Assembly: GCA_020249265.1 (NCBI GenBank)
Contig: JADCGA010000019.1
Span: 156,081 to 220,080, forward strand
Direction: 5' to 3'
Source of the DNA: Roseomonas sp.
GTDB lineage: Bacteria > Pseudomonadota > Alphaproteobacteria > Acetobacterales > Acetobacteraceae
Length of the DNA stretch: 64,000 nucleotides
In this document: positions 8,882 to 16,193 of the stretch, in pieces
Position numbering within the stretch: the first letter of the stretch is position 1
Layout of the letters: every line of letters begins with the position of its first letter
The notes under the pieces: generated by a model
What the model was told of the DNA's origin: nothing
Seen by the model: the letters and a program-made list of their open reading frames with translations, nothing else
Databases searched by the model: none
Position numbers and translations under genes: made by a program

Positions 8882-9023
8882 CTTGTCCTCCTATGTTTGA
8901 ACTGTGCGCAACGACATATGACCCCGGCGGCAAGGCGGGCTTGCGTCTTGTTCAAGGTATTTTCAGGACTTTTGCGGCGGCGCCATGGCGGGCATGGCGG
9001 GATTGCGGCGGAGGCGCGCCAAG

Positions 9024-9126
9024 AGCATTTTCAAGCCAAGTGGAATCACTTGGCGGCTTGGAAAATGCGATCAAACAAAGGTCTAGAGCGTGTCCCGTGA
9101 ACGAAGGTGAACGGGAAACGCTCTAG
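9024..9126. repeat. Two-hairpin intergenic element, family 1, copy B
   Basis: Hairpin 1 (9024-9082) starts AGCATTTTCAAGCCAAGTGG and closes with GGAAAATGCG. Hairpin 2 (9083-9126) has ends CTAGAGCG and CGCTCTAG with inner arms TCCCGT/ACGGGA. The outer CTAG at 9123-9126 contains the TAG stop codon of aroC on the minus strand, so the element directly abuts that coding region. Confidence 0.82.
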
Positions 9127-10229
9127 TTGCGAGGCAGGCGCGCCGCTGTTGGTGCTTCCGGATTCTGCGCACGGTGGCGCAGCAAATGATCGGCCAGCAC
9201 CAGCGCCATCATCGCTTCCCCGACAGGTACGGCGCGGATGCCAACGCAGGGGTCGTGCCGACCTTTGGTGATGATGTCCACATCCTGCCCGAAGCGATCC
9301 ACCCCAAGCCGGGGTTCAAGAATCGAACTGGTGGGCTTCACCGCGAAGCGCGCCACAATCGGCTGGCCGGTGCTGATCCCGCCCAAAACGCCGCCGGCGT
9401 GATTGGCTTGGAAGGCGACCAAGCCGCCATCAGCCATCCGCATTTCATCCGCATTCGCCGTGCCGGTCAGCGCGGCTGCGGCGAAGCCATCGCCAATCTC
9501 AACCCCTTTGACGGCATTGATGCCCATCAGCGCGCCGGCCAAATCCGCATCCAGCTTGCCGTAAATGGGGGCACCCAGGCCGGGGGGCACACCTTCGGCC
9601 ACAATTTCGATCACCGCGCCCACTGAATTGCCGGATTTGCGCAGCGCTAAAAGCTGTTCTTCCCAGCGCGCGGCGGCCGCACGGTCTGGGCAGAAGAAAT
9701 CATTTTCCTCCACCGCCGCCCAATCCCAGGCCGCGCGGTCCACCGCATCGCCCCCCATGGCAACCAAGGCACCCCTGATCCGCACACCATCGCCCAGCAC
9801 CTTGCGCGCAATGGCGCCGGCGGCCACGCGCATGGCGGTTTCCCGCGCGCTGGAACGCCCGCCGCCACGATAATCGCGAATGCCGTATTTCAATTCATAC
9901 GCAATATCGGCATGGCCGGGGCGGAAACGATCCTTGATCTCCCCATAATCCTTGCTGCGCTGGTCGGTGTTCTCGATCATCAGCGAAATCGGCGTGCCGG
10001 TGGTCTGGCCTTCAAATACGCCGGAGAGAATCCGCACCTGATCCGCTTCCTGGCGTTGCGTCACGAATTTGGATTGGCCTGGCCGGCGCCGATCCAGGAA
10101 GGGCTGGATATCGGCTTCCGAAAGCATCATGCGCGGGGGCGCGCCATCCACCACGCAGCCAATCGCCGGCCCATGGCTTTCGCCCCAGGTGGTGACGCGG
10201 AAAAGATGGCCGAAACTGTTATGCGACAT
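9123..10229 (-). CDS. aroC: Chorismate synthase
   Basis: A 368-residue FMN-dependent enzyme making chorismate from EPSP, the last common step of aromatic amino-acid synthesis. Signatures are [19 protein letters not shown] at the N-terminus, the basic loop [25 protein letters not shown], and [18 protein letters not shown] near the end. The start MSHNSFG at 10229 fits the family; the frame continues upstream to 10328 through repeat DNA and without family resemblance. The stop TAG at 9123 is formed by the CTAG edge of a repeat element. No pathway neighbours are adjacent. Confidence 0.97.
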   Translation of the reverse strand: MSHNSFGHLFRVTTWGESHGPAIGCVVDGAPPRMMLSEADIQPFLDRRRPGQSKFVTQRQEADQVRILSGVFEGQTTGTPISLMIENTDQRSKDYGEIKDRFRPGHADIAYELKYGIRDYRGGGRSSARETAMRVAAGAIARKVLGDGVRIRGALVAMGGDAVDRAAWDWAAVEENDFFCPDRAAAARWEEQLLALRKSGNSVGAVIEIVAEGVPPGLGAPIYGKLDADLAGALMGINAVKGVEIGDGFAAAALTGTANADEMRMADGGLVAFQANHAGGVLGGISTGQPIVARFAVKPTSSILEPRLGVDRFGQDVDIITKGRHDPCVGIRAVPVGEAMMALVLADHLLRHRAQNPEAPTAARLPRN

Positions 10230-10272
10230 GGGAAATGGGTCTATCCCGCCCCCTGCCTTGCGACAAGCGCCC

Positions 10273-10395
10273 CTAGTGGTCCGATCGCCGCTGTCGGTTC
10301 CCGACAGCGGCGTGAATCGGCCCACCAAATATACGGCTAGTGGTGCGCGGGGGCTTTTTGGGCAGGGGATAGGTCAGCATGAATCGCACCACTAG
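10273..10395. repeat. Two-hairpin intergenic element, family 2, copy A
   Basis: Begins CTAGTGGTCCGATCGCC. Hairpin 1 pairs GCCGCTGTCGG with CCGACAGCGGC around a TTC loop. Hairpin 2 (10337-10395) has exact ends CTAGTGGTGCG and CGCACCACTAG. The element fills the gap between aroC and the ThDP-enzyme gene, and the outer CTAG supplies the latter's TAG stop (10392-10394). The second copy, inverted, is at 31337-31459 and aligns over the full length. Confidence 0.88.
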
Positions 10396-12005
10396 TTTGG
10401 CAGCACCGCCTGCAAGGATGTGCGCACATGCACCGCCGCCGGCCCGGGCGCGGCGAGCGCTTCTGCCAGCTTCGGCATATCCGCATCCGTTTCAATGCGC
10501 GTCACCGGGACACCAAAAGCCGCGCACCAGGCGGCAAAATCTGGGTTTTCCAGGCTGGTGCCACTGACGCGGCCAGGATGGGCGCGTTCCTGATGGATGC
10601 GGATGGAAGCGTAGGAACCATTATCGGAAAGGATTATCTTGAGCGGCACACCGCGCGCCACCGCCACCGCGAATTCTCCGCCGGTCATGAAGGCGCCACC
10701 ATCACCGACCAGTGCAATTACCTGCCGGTTGGGGAAACGCAGCGAAGCCGCCACGCCCGCCGGCACACCAAAGCCCATGGAACCCGCAACCGGCGCCAGC
10801 AAGCGGCGCGGCGAAACCCAGGCAATCTTGCGATAGAAGGGCGCGCCGAAAGTGCCGGCATCCAGCGCAACCATGGCATCGGGTGCCGCGATTTCGCCAA
10901 TCAGCTTCGCGATGCGCGCAAAGGCGACGCCATCATTATGCGTGGTCGCGGCCACCTGAGAATCGGCAGTTTGCAAATCGTGTAGCTTCTTGGCCCAAGC
11001 GCCGCGCGCAGCGGGTGCCACCGCTTTTTCCGCGCCGAGTGCAGCCAGAACCGCGCGCGCATCGGCAGCAACCGCAAGCTCCGCCGGGAAATGCCAACCC
11101 AGGAAGCGCGGTTCCGCACAGATATGCGCAAGGCGCTGCCCCGGCGCGGGCCATGTCCAACCTTGGGTGGTGATATCGGTCAGGCGCGTGCCAAGCGCCA
11201 CCACCAAATCCGCATCGGCAAAAGCGGCGCGCTGCGCATCCGGGTTGCGTAGGCCAAGATCACCAGCGTAAAGCGCGTGATTATTCGGGAATAAATCCTG
11301 CCGGCGGAAGGAAACCGCAACCGGGGTTTGCCAAGTCTCGGCAAAGGCCAGCAGGGCTTCGCGCCCGCCAGGCGTATCAATGGCATGGCCCGCAAGGATA
11401 ATCGGGCGTTCCGCACCGCGCAGCATGGCAGCCAGCCGCGCGACATCCGCCGGCGCGGGTTGCGTGGGCGCGGCGATGGTGGCCGGCGGGATGGGTGCCG
11501 CGCAGGGTTCCGCCAGCACATCTTCCGGCAGGCTGAGCACCACCGGCCCGGGCACGCCCTGCATCGCCATGGCATAGGCGCGCGCGATCAATTCCGGCAC
11601 CTGGTCCGAGCTGGTGGCTTCCCCCACCCATTTCGCGATGCCGCCGAACATGCGGGCATAGTCAATTTCCTGGAAGGCATTACGACGCAAATCGCGCTTT
11701 TCCACCTGCCCGATCAGCAGGATCATCGGCACCGCATCCTGTTCCGCCGTATGCACCGCGATGGAGGCATTGCAGGCGCCCGGACCGCGCGAGACCAAGA
11801 CCACGCCGGGCTTGCCGGTCATTTTACCATCGGCCACCGCCATGAAGCCCGCGCCACCTTCGCTGCGGCACGTCACCAAATCCATGCGCGGATGGGCATG
11901 CAGCGCATCAAGCAGGGCGATATAGCTTTCACCGGGCACGCAAAAGGCGCGGTCAATGCCCTGGTCGACGAGGAATTCAATCAGGGCTTCGGCGGCGGTT
12001 TTCAT
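10392..12005 (-). CDS. Thiamine-diphosphate-dependent enzyme (acetolactate synthase large-subunit-like)
   Basis: A 537-residue ThDP enzyme of the decarboxylase/AHAS superfamily. The N-terminal pyrimidine-binding domain has the conserved catalytic Glu (CRSEGGAGFMAVADGKM) and VSRGPGACNASIAVHTAEQD. The central domain contains PIILAGHAI. The C-terminal diphosphate-binding domain has GDGGAFMTGGEFAVAVARG ending in LSDN, the metal-binding GDG...N motif. No small regulatory subunit is nearby, so true branched-chain synthesis is uncertain; a catabolic 2-oxoacid or sulfoacetaldehyde-type role is equally possible. It is divergent from a Bug receptor gene, which may supply its substrate. The stop codon lies in the repeat element. 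Confidence 0.88.
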   Translation of the reverse strand: MKTAAEALIEFLVDQGIDRAFCVPGESYIALLDALHAHPRMDLVTCRSEGGAGFMAVADGKMTGKPGVVLVSRGPGACNASIAVHTAEQDAVPMILLIGQVEKRDLRRNAFQEIDYARMFGGIAKWVGEATSSDQVPELIARAYAMAMQGVPGPVVLSLPEDVLAEPCAAPIPPATIAAPTQPAPADVARLAAMLRGAERPIILAGHAIDTPGGREALLAFAETWQTPVAVSFRRQDLFPNNHALYAGDLGLRNPDAQRAAFADADLVVALGTRLTDITTQGWTWPAPGQRLAHICAEPRFLGWHFPAELAVAADARAVLAALGAEKAVAPAARGAWAKKLHDLQTADSQVAATTHNDGVAFARIAKLIGEIAAPDAMVALDAGTFGAPFYRKIAWVSPRRLLAPVAGSMGFGVPAGVAASLRFPNRQVIALVGDGGAFMTGGEFAVAVARGVPLKIILSDNGSYASIRIHQERAHPGRVSGTSLENPDFAAWCAAFGVPVTRIETDADMPKLAEALAAPGPAAVHVRTSLQAVLPN

Positions 12006-12129
12006 GGGTCAATTTCCTTCCTGCCCAAAGGGATAACCCAGCCGCGCCGGATGATCCATGGCGCCCCGGCTGAAAAACTGTATAAGCCGCGTCCCAGGGA
12101 AGCATTCATACCGGGAAGGACAATAGATC

Positions 12130-13110
12130 ATGCAGCTTACGCGTCGCGCCGCCTTGGCGCTTGCACTCGCGACACCCGCCATCACCACCGCCCGCGCTCA
12201 GGGTTCCTGGCGGCCGGAACGGCCAATGCGCGTGATTGTGCCCTTCGCGCCTGGGGGGGCGACGGATGTGGTGGCGCGGCTGGCAGCGGATGCGGCTTCG
12301 CAAATGCTCGGCCAGAATATGGTGATCGAAAATCGCGCCGGCGGTGCGGCAGGCCTGATTGGATCCGAAGCGGCGGCCAAATCCGCGGCGGATGGCTATA
12401 CCATCATGATCCATTCCAACGCGCATGTGATTGCACCCAGCCTGGTGGCGCGCATGCCCTTTGACCCGATTGCGGATTTCGCGCCTGTGGCGCATTTGGG
12501 CCGCATCCCGCAGGTGCTGGTGATCAACCGTGCGATCCCGGCCACCGATATGCAAACCTTGATCACCTGGTTGCGCGCCAATTCAGGCAAGATCAATTTC
12601 GCTTCCGCCGGGATTGGCAGCGCCAATCATCTGACATCGGAAGTCTTCCGCGCCGCGCTGCCGGGCGTTGAGATGCAAATGGTGCAATATCGCGGTGGCG
12701 GCCCCGCCATGGCCGCGGTGATTTCGGGGGAGGCGCATATGGCGGTGGACCCGACCGCTTCCGCCACTTCCCATATCCGCGCCGGCACAGTGCGCCCGAT
12801 TGCCATTTCAGGGTCTCAGCGCGTGGCGAGCCTGCCGGAGATTCCCGCCGCCACCGAAGCCGGCCTGCCCGCTTGGTCAGGTGCCGCCTGGATTGGCGCC
12901 TTCGCACCCGCGCAAACCCCGCGCGGCATTGTGGAATCGCTGAATGTCACCTTCAACGCGGCGATGGAACGCATCAAGCCGCGCTTGGTTGATGTGGGTA
13001 TCGAGATCGAGCCGCAATATGCCTCCATCCCTGCTTTCAGCGCCTATGTGCGGGAAGAATTGGCACGCAGCGCCGCCGTGCTGCGCACCGCAGGCGTGAA
13101 GCCGGAATGA
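12130..13110 (+). CDS. Bug-family (TctC) periplasmic solute receptor
   Basis: A 326-residue receptor of the tripartite tricarboxylate transporter type. The N-terminus MQLTRRAALALALATPAITT is a signal peptide with a twin Arg but otherwise Sec-like, cleaved near ARAQG. Family hallmarks are RPMRVIVPFAPGGATDVVAR, ENRAGGAAGLIGSEAAAKS, the ADGYT motif and YRGGGPAM. AAGGACAA precedes the ATG at 12130. No tctA or tctB membrane gene is in the window, as is usual for these orphan receptors. It is divergent from the ThDP-enzyme gene with 124 bases between, suggesting shared control. The ligand is probably a carboxylate but cannot be named. Confidence 0.93.
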   Translation: MQLTRRAALALALATPAITTARAQGSWRPERPMRVIVPFAPGGATDVVARLAADAASQMLGQNMVIENRAGGAAGLIGSEAAAKSAADGYTIMIHSNAHVIAPSLVARMPFDPIADFAPVAHLGRIPQVLVINRAIPATDMQTLITWLRANSGKINFASAGIGSANHLTSEVFRAALPGVEMQMVQYRGGGPAMAAVISGEAHMAVDPTASATSHIRAGTVRPIAISGSQRVASLPEIPAATEAGLPAWSGAAWIGAFAPAQTPRGIVESLNVTFNAAMERIKPRLVDVGIEIEPQYASIPAFSAYVREELARSAAVLRTAGVKPE

Positions 13111-13156
13111 CGCCATTGCGCGGTAGCGCATTTGCCACCCATTAAGCTGCTTGCTG

Positions 13157-13188
13157 CGTCTCCCGCGCAGGGATTTGGGCGGGAGACG
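13157..13188. terminator. Perfect 10-bp hairpin between convergent genes
   Basis: CGTCTCCCGC and its exact complement flank a 12-base loop. It lies just after the Bug receptor gene and touches the 3' end of the convergent TRAP permease gene. No T-tract follows in either direction, so it is more likely a shared transcript-end stabilising hairpin than a strong intrinsic terminator. Confidence 0.55.
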
Positions 13189-13190
13189 AC

Positions 13191-14510
13191 CTAACGCACC
13201 AGCGCGGTGGACAGGATCGGAAAGAAGGCAATCAATATCAGCGCCAGGCCCATGACCACCACAAAGGGCAGGGCGCCGGCGAAGATGGTTTCAATGCTGA
13301 CCTTCGGATCGGCAAGCGTTGCCTTCACGGTGAAAACCGAAATGCCAAAGGGCGGCGTCAGCAGGCCCATCTCCACCGCAATGATGGTGACAATACCGAA
13401 ATGGATCAGGTCAAACCCCATGGCGGTCGCAATCGGCGCGCCAATCGGCACCATGATGAGCAGGATGGAGGTACTGTCCAGGATCATCCCCATCAGCAGT
13501 ATGACGATCACGAAAGCAAACAGAAAGCCGTAAGGCCCAAGCCCCAGATGTTCCACGAAATCGCCGATGGCATTGGGAACACCCGCCATGGACAGCATGC
13601 GCGAATAAAGCCCTGCCGCGATCAGCAGGAACAGGATGGCCGCCGAAACCAAGCCGGTTTCGCGCAAAACACGCCAGAATTTTGCGGTATCCAAGCGGCG
13701 GCGCACCAGCGCAATCAGCAAGGCGCCCGCCGCACCCACTGCGCCCGCTTCGGTTGGCGTGAAGAAGCCCGTGTAAAGCCCACCCAGGATCAGCACCACA
13801 AGCGCCATGATGGGTAGCGATTTGCCGAGCATTTCCGCCGGACCCATCAGCTTTTCATCGGCTACTGCCGTGGCTGGCGATTGGCTCATGATGCGCTGCG
13901 GCGCGAAGCTCGCATAACACCAGATCATGACGGCAAAGCCGATGGCGATGATGATGCCAGGAATGGCGCCGGCGATAAACATAGAACCAATCGAAACTTC
14001 GGCCAGCACGCCATAGACGATCATCAACAATGATGGCGGGATCAGCATGCCAAGAATGCTGCTGCCGGCGACAGTGCCCGTCGCAAAGCGCATGGAATAA
14101 CCGTGCCGCACCATCTCAGGCACCGCGACCTTGGTGAAGACTGCTGCTGAGGCGATCGAAACGCCCGTTACCGCCGCAAATACCGCATTGGCGCCAACGG
14201 TCGCGATGCCAAGGCCGCCTTTAACACGTTTCAGCAGGTTCTGCGCGACATCAAACGTGTCTTTCCCGACATCGGAAATACTGACCAGCAGCCCCATCAG
14301 CACAAAAAGCGGAATGGTCGCGAATAGGTAATCCTGAATGCCGGAATAGGTCGCCAAGGCTGTAAAGCGAAAGGCAAGGTCAGGATTTTCGCGGATCAGC
14401 CAAACGCCAATGGCACCGGTTGAAATCAGCGTAATGCCGATGGGCAGCCCAATGATGATCAGCGTCACCATGACGCCAATCAGCGCAAAGCCAAGGGCGG
14501 TATCATCCAT
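13191..14510 (-). CDS. TRAP transporter large permease subunit (DctM)
   Basis: A 439-residue integral membrane protein with about 12 hydrophobic helices; the transport subunit of a Na+-driven TRAP system. Characteristic stretches are YLFATIPLFVLMGLLVS, FAAVTGVSIASAAVFTKVAVP, the loop GSSILGMLIPPSLLMIVYG and LTPPFGISVFTVKA. It overlaps the small-permease gene by 8 bases, fixing the ATG at 14510. It is the last gene of a minus-strand run: hydroxylase subunits, DctP, DctQ, DctM. Import of the hydroxylase substrate by this system is inferred from the layout. Confidence 0.95.
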   Translation of the reverse strand: MDDTALGFALIGVMVTLIIIGLPIGITLISTGAIGVWLIRENPDLAFRFTALATYSGIQDYLFATIPLFVLMGLLVSISDVGKDTFDVAQNLLKRVKGGLGIATVGANAVFAAVTGVSIASAAVFTKVAVPEMVRHGYSMRFATGTVAGSSILGMLIPPSLLMIVYGVLAEVSIGSMFIAGAIPGIIIAIGFAVMIWCYASFAPQRIMSQSPATAVADEKLMGPAEMLGKSLPIMALVVLILGGLYTGFFTPTEAGAVGAAGALLIALVRRRLDTAKFWRVLRETGLVSAAILFLLIAAGLYSRMLSMAGVPNAIGDFVEHLGLGPYGFLFAFVIVILLMGMILDSTSILLIMVPIGAPIATAMGFDLIHFGIVTIIAVEMGLLTPPFGISVFTVKATLADPKVSIETIFAGALPFVVVMGLALILIAFFPILSTALVR

Positions 14511-15057
14511 GGCGGGTCAGCATCCCGCGTAGTTCCGCGACAAACACCGCCAGATAGGCAATGCCGCCCGCCACCCCGCCCAGCACAATCAGGCCGCGAA
14601 ACGGCCAGGTCGGCACGGTGAAAAGCCCCTGAACGCCGAAGAACTCGCGAAGGTTGATGGAATTCCACATGCCTGGCCAAGCCGCTTGTGCGATGAAGAA
14701 CATGACCAAGGCGCCAATCAGGAAAAACAGCGCTTCAACCCCGCGCCCAAAGCGCGGCGCCCAAATCAGCACACGCTGGATCAGGAAATCCGCACGCGTC
14801 ATGCGGCGGTGATAGATGGTGGCGCCAATCTGCAGAAAGACAATGCCCACCACCGAATGCGCGGCAATTTCTGCAACACCGGTGATGGGCGCATTCAGGA
14901 AGGATCGGCCAATGACATCGGCACATATCAACAGCATTAGACCAAAGGTCCAGATGGTGCCAATGGCGGCCAAGCCATCAAGCAGCATCTGGACTGGGCC
15001 TGAGCTCTGCGCGGGTGCGGCGCTATCAAGCGCCGCCATATCAATGTCATCAGCCAA
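14503..15057 (-). CDS. TRAP transporter small permease subunit (DctQ)
   Basis: A 184-residue protein with four predicted membrane helices, including LAAIGTIWTFGLMLLICADV and VEALFFLIGALVMFFIAQA, and the typical GVAEIAAHSVVGIVFLQIG. DctQ bridges receptor and large permease. The N-terminal 20 residues are acidic and Ala-rich. It starts 18 bases after the DctP stop and ends inside the DctM gene, so co-translation is expected. Sequence is weakly conserved in this family; the assignment rests on topology, size and position. Confidence 0.92.
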   Translation of the reverse strand: MADDIDMAALDSAAPAQSSGPVQMLLDGLAAIGTIWTFGLMLLICADVIGRSFLNAPITGVAEIAAHSVVGIVFLQIGATIYHRRMTRADFLIQRVLIWAPRFGRGVEALFFLIGALVMFFIAQAAWPGMWNSINLREFFGVQGLFTVPTWPFRGLIVLGGVAGGIAYLAVFVAELRGMLTRHG

Positions 15058-15075
15058 GTTGATGTGCCTTTCTGG

Positions 15076-16146
15076 TCAGGCAGAAACTTCGCGATCCCAA
15101 TTGCGCCCAGGCGTCTGGCCTGCAGCACGAATGGCAGCGAAGTAAGCGTTCAGCACATCCCGCGCCGCGGGGCCAGAGCTATCCACCCAGGTCCGCGCGA
15201 TATTCGGCAGGCCGCGAATCCAGCGCTCACGCTCTGCCGCCGGCAGGGTGCTGATGATGGCGCCCTGGCGCGTCATTTCCGTCTCGGCTGCGGCAATGCG
15301 GGCCGACACATCGCGAATATGCGCCTGCGTGGTGGTCTTGCCTGCCTCCGACATGGCGCGGCGCACGCCTTCCGGCCAACGGTCAAAGCGCTGCTTATTC
15401 GCAGCAATGCCGCCGACATACATCGCACCCACATCGCATTTCGTGATGTAGCGGGCCACTTCATGCACGCGCGTCGGCAGAATACCGACAAAGAAGGAAA
15501 GCGCGCCTTCGGAAACGCCAGTCTGGATATCGGTATAATAGGTGGTGAGGGCACCATCCACCGGCGTCGCACCCGTGCCGGTCAGCCAATTGGCGCTGGT
15601 GCCAGGTGCGGAGATTTTGCGATTACGCAAATCATCCAGGCTGCGCACCGGGAAGTTCGACCAGATGTGATAGGTATCGGTGATGTAGGAGCTCAGCGGC
15701 ACCATATTGAGGCCATTCCAATTGGCGCGGATCGCCGGCACATTCTCATTCATCGCTTCAAAGGTATTCGCCACCAATGCATGATCGCCTGTAGCGAATG
15801 GCGTGAAATAGGTCACGTTCTGCAGCGGCATGGTGCTGCCTTCCCAAAGCGTGCCGACATAGCCGATATCGGTGATGTTATCGCGCACAGCCTCCATCGT
15901 ATCCTGGAAGCGATAGAGCGTACCACCATAGGCTTCACGCCAATTGATACGGTGGGTATTGCCGCCATCGCGCAGCAGCTTGTCTACTTCCGGCTGGAAG
16001 ACATTCTTCATCATTGACACCCAAAAATTCGCGACCGGATGGCTAGAAGCGATGGTGATATTCAGCGCAGTTTGCGCGCGGCTATGGATGGAAAACAAGG
16101 GCAGCGCAGAAGCGCCCAGGACCAGGCTGCGGCGAAAGGTCGTCAT
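15076..16146 (-). CDS. TRAP transporter periplasmic receptor (DctP)
   Basis: A 356-residue secreted receptor. The leader MTTFRRSLVLGASALPLFSI is cleaved near SRAQT. The mature part shows DctP features: ITIASSHPVANFW, YGGTLYRFQDTMEAVRDNI (family YPGGQLG...GxxD region) and LDDLRNRKISAPG with the ligand-contacting Arg region. AGGGAGAAT precedes the ATG at 16146. It sits between the molybdenum hydroxylase large subunit (47 bases upstream) and the permease genes, linking uptake to oxidation. Ligand unknown, presumably an organic acid or N-heterocyclic acid. Confidence 0.93.
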   Translation of the reverse strand: MTTFRRSLVLGASALPLFSIHSRAQTALNITIASSHPVANFWVSMMKNVFQPEVDKLLRDGGNTHRINWREAYGGTLYRFQDTMEAVRDNITDIGYVGTLWEGSTMPLQNVTYFTPFATGDHALVANTFEAMNENVPAIRANWNGLNMVPLSSYITDTYHIWSNFPVRSLDDLRNRKISAPGTSANWLTGTGATPVDGALTTYYTDIQTGVSEGALSFFVGILPTRVHEVARYITKCDVGAMYVGGIAANKQRFDRWPEGVRRAMSEAGKTTTQAHIRDVSARIAAAETEMTRQGAIISTLPAAERERWIRGLPNIARTWVDSSGPAARDVLNAYFAAIRAAGQTPGRNWDREVSA

Positions 16147-16193
16147 TTCAATTCTCCCTATTGTGGCGTTTTGTGAACGCTGTTGATGAGCTT

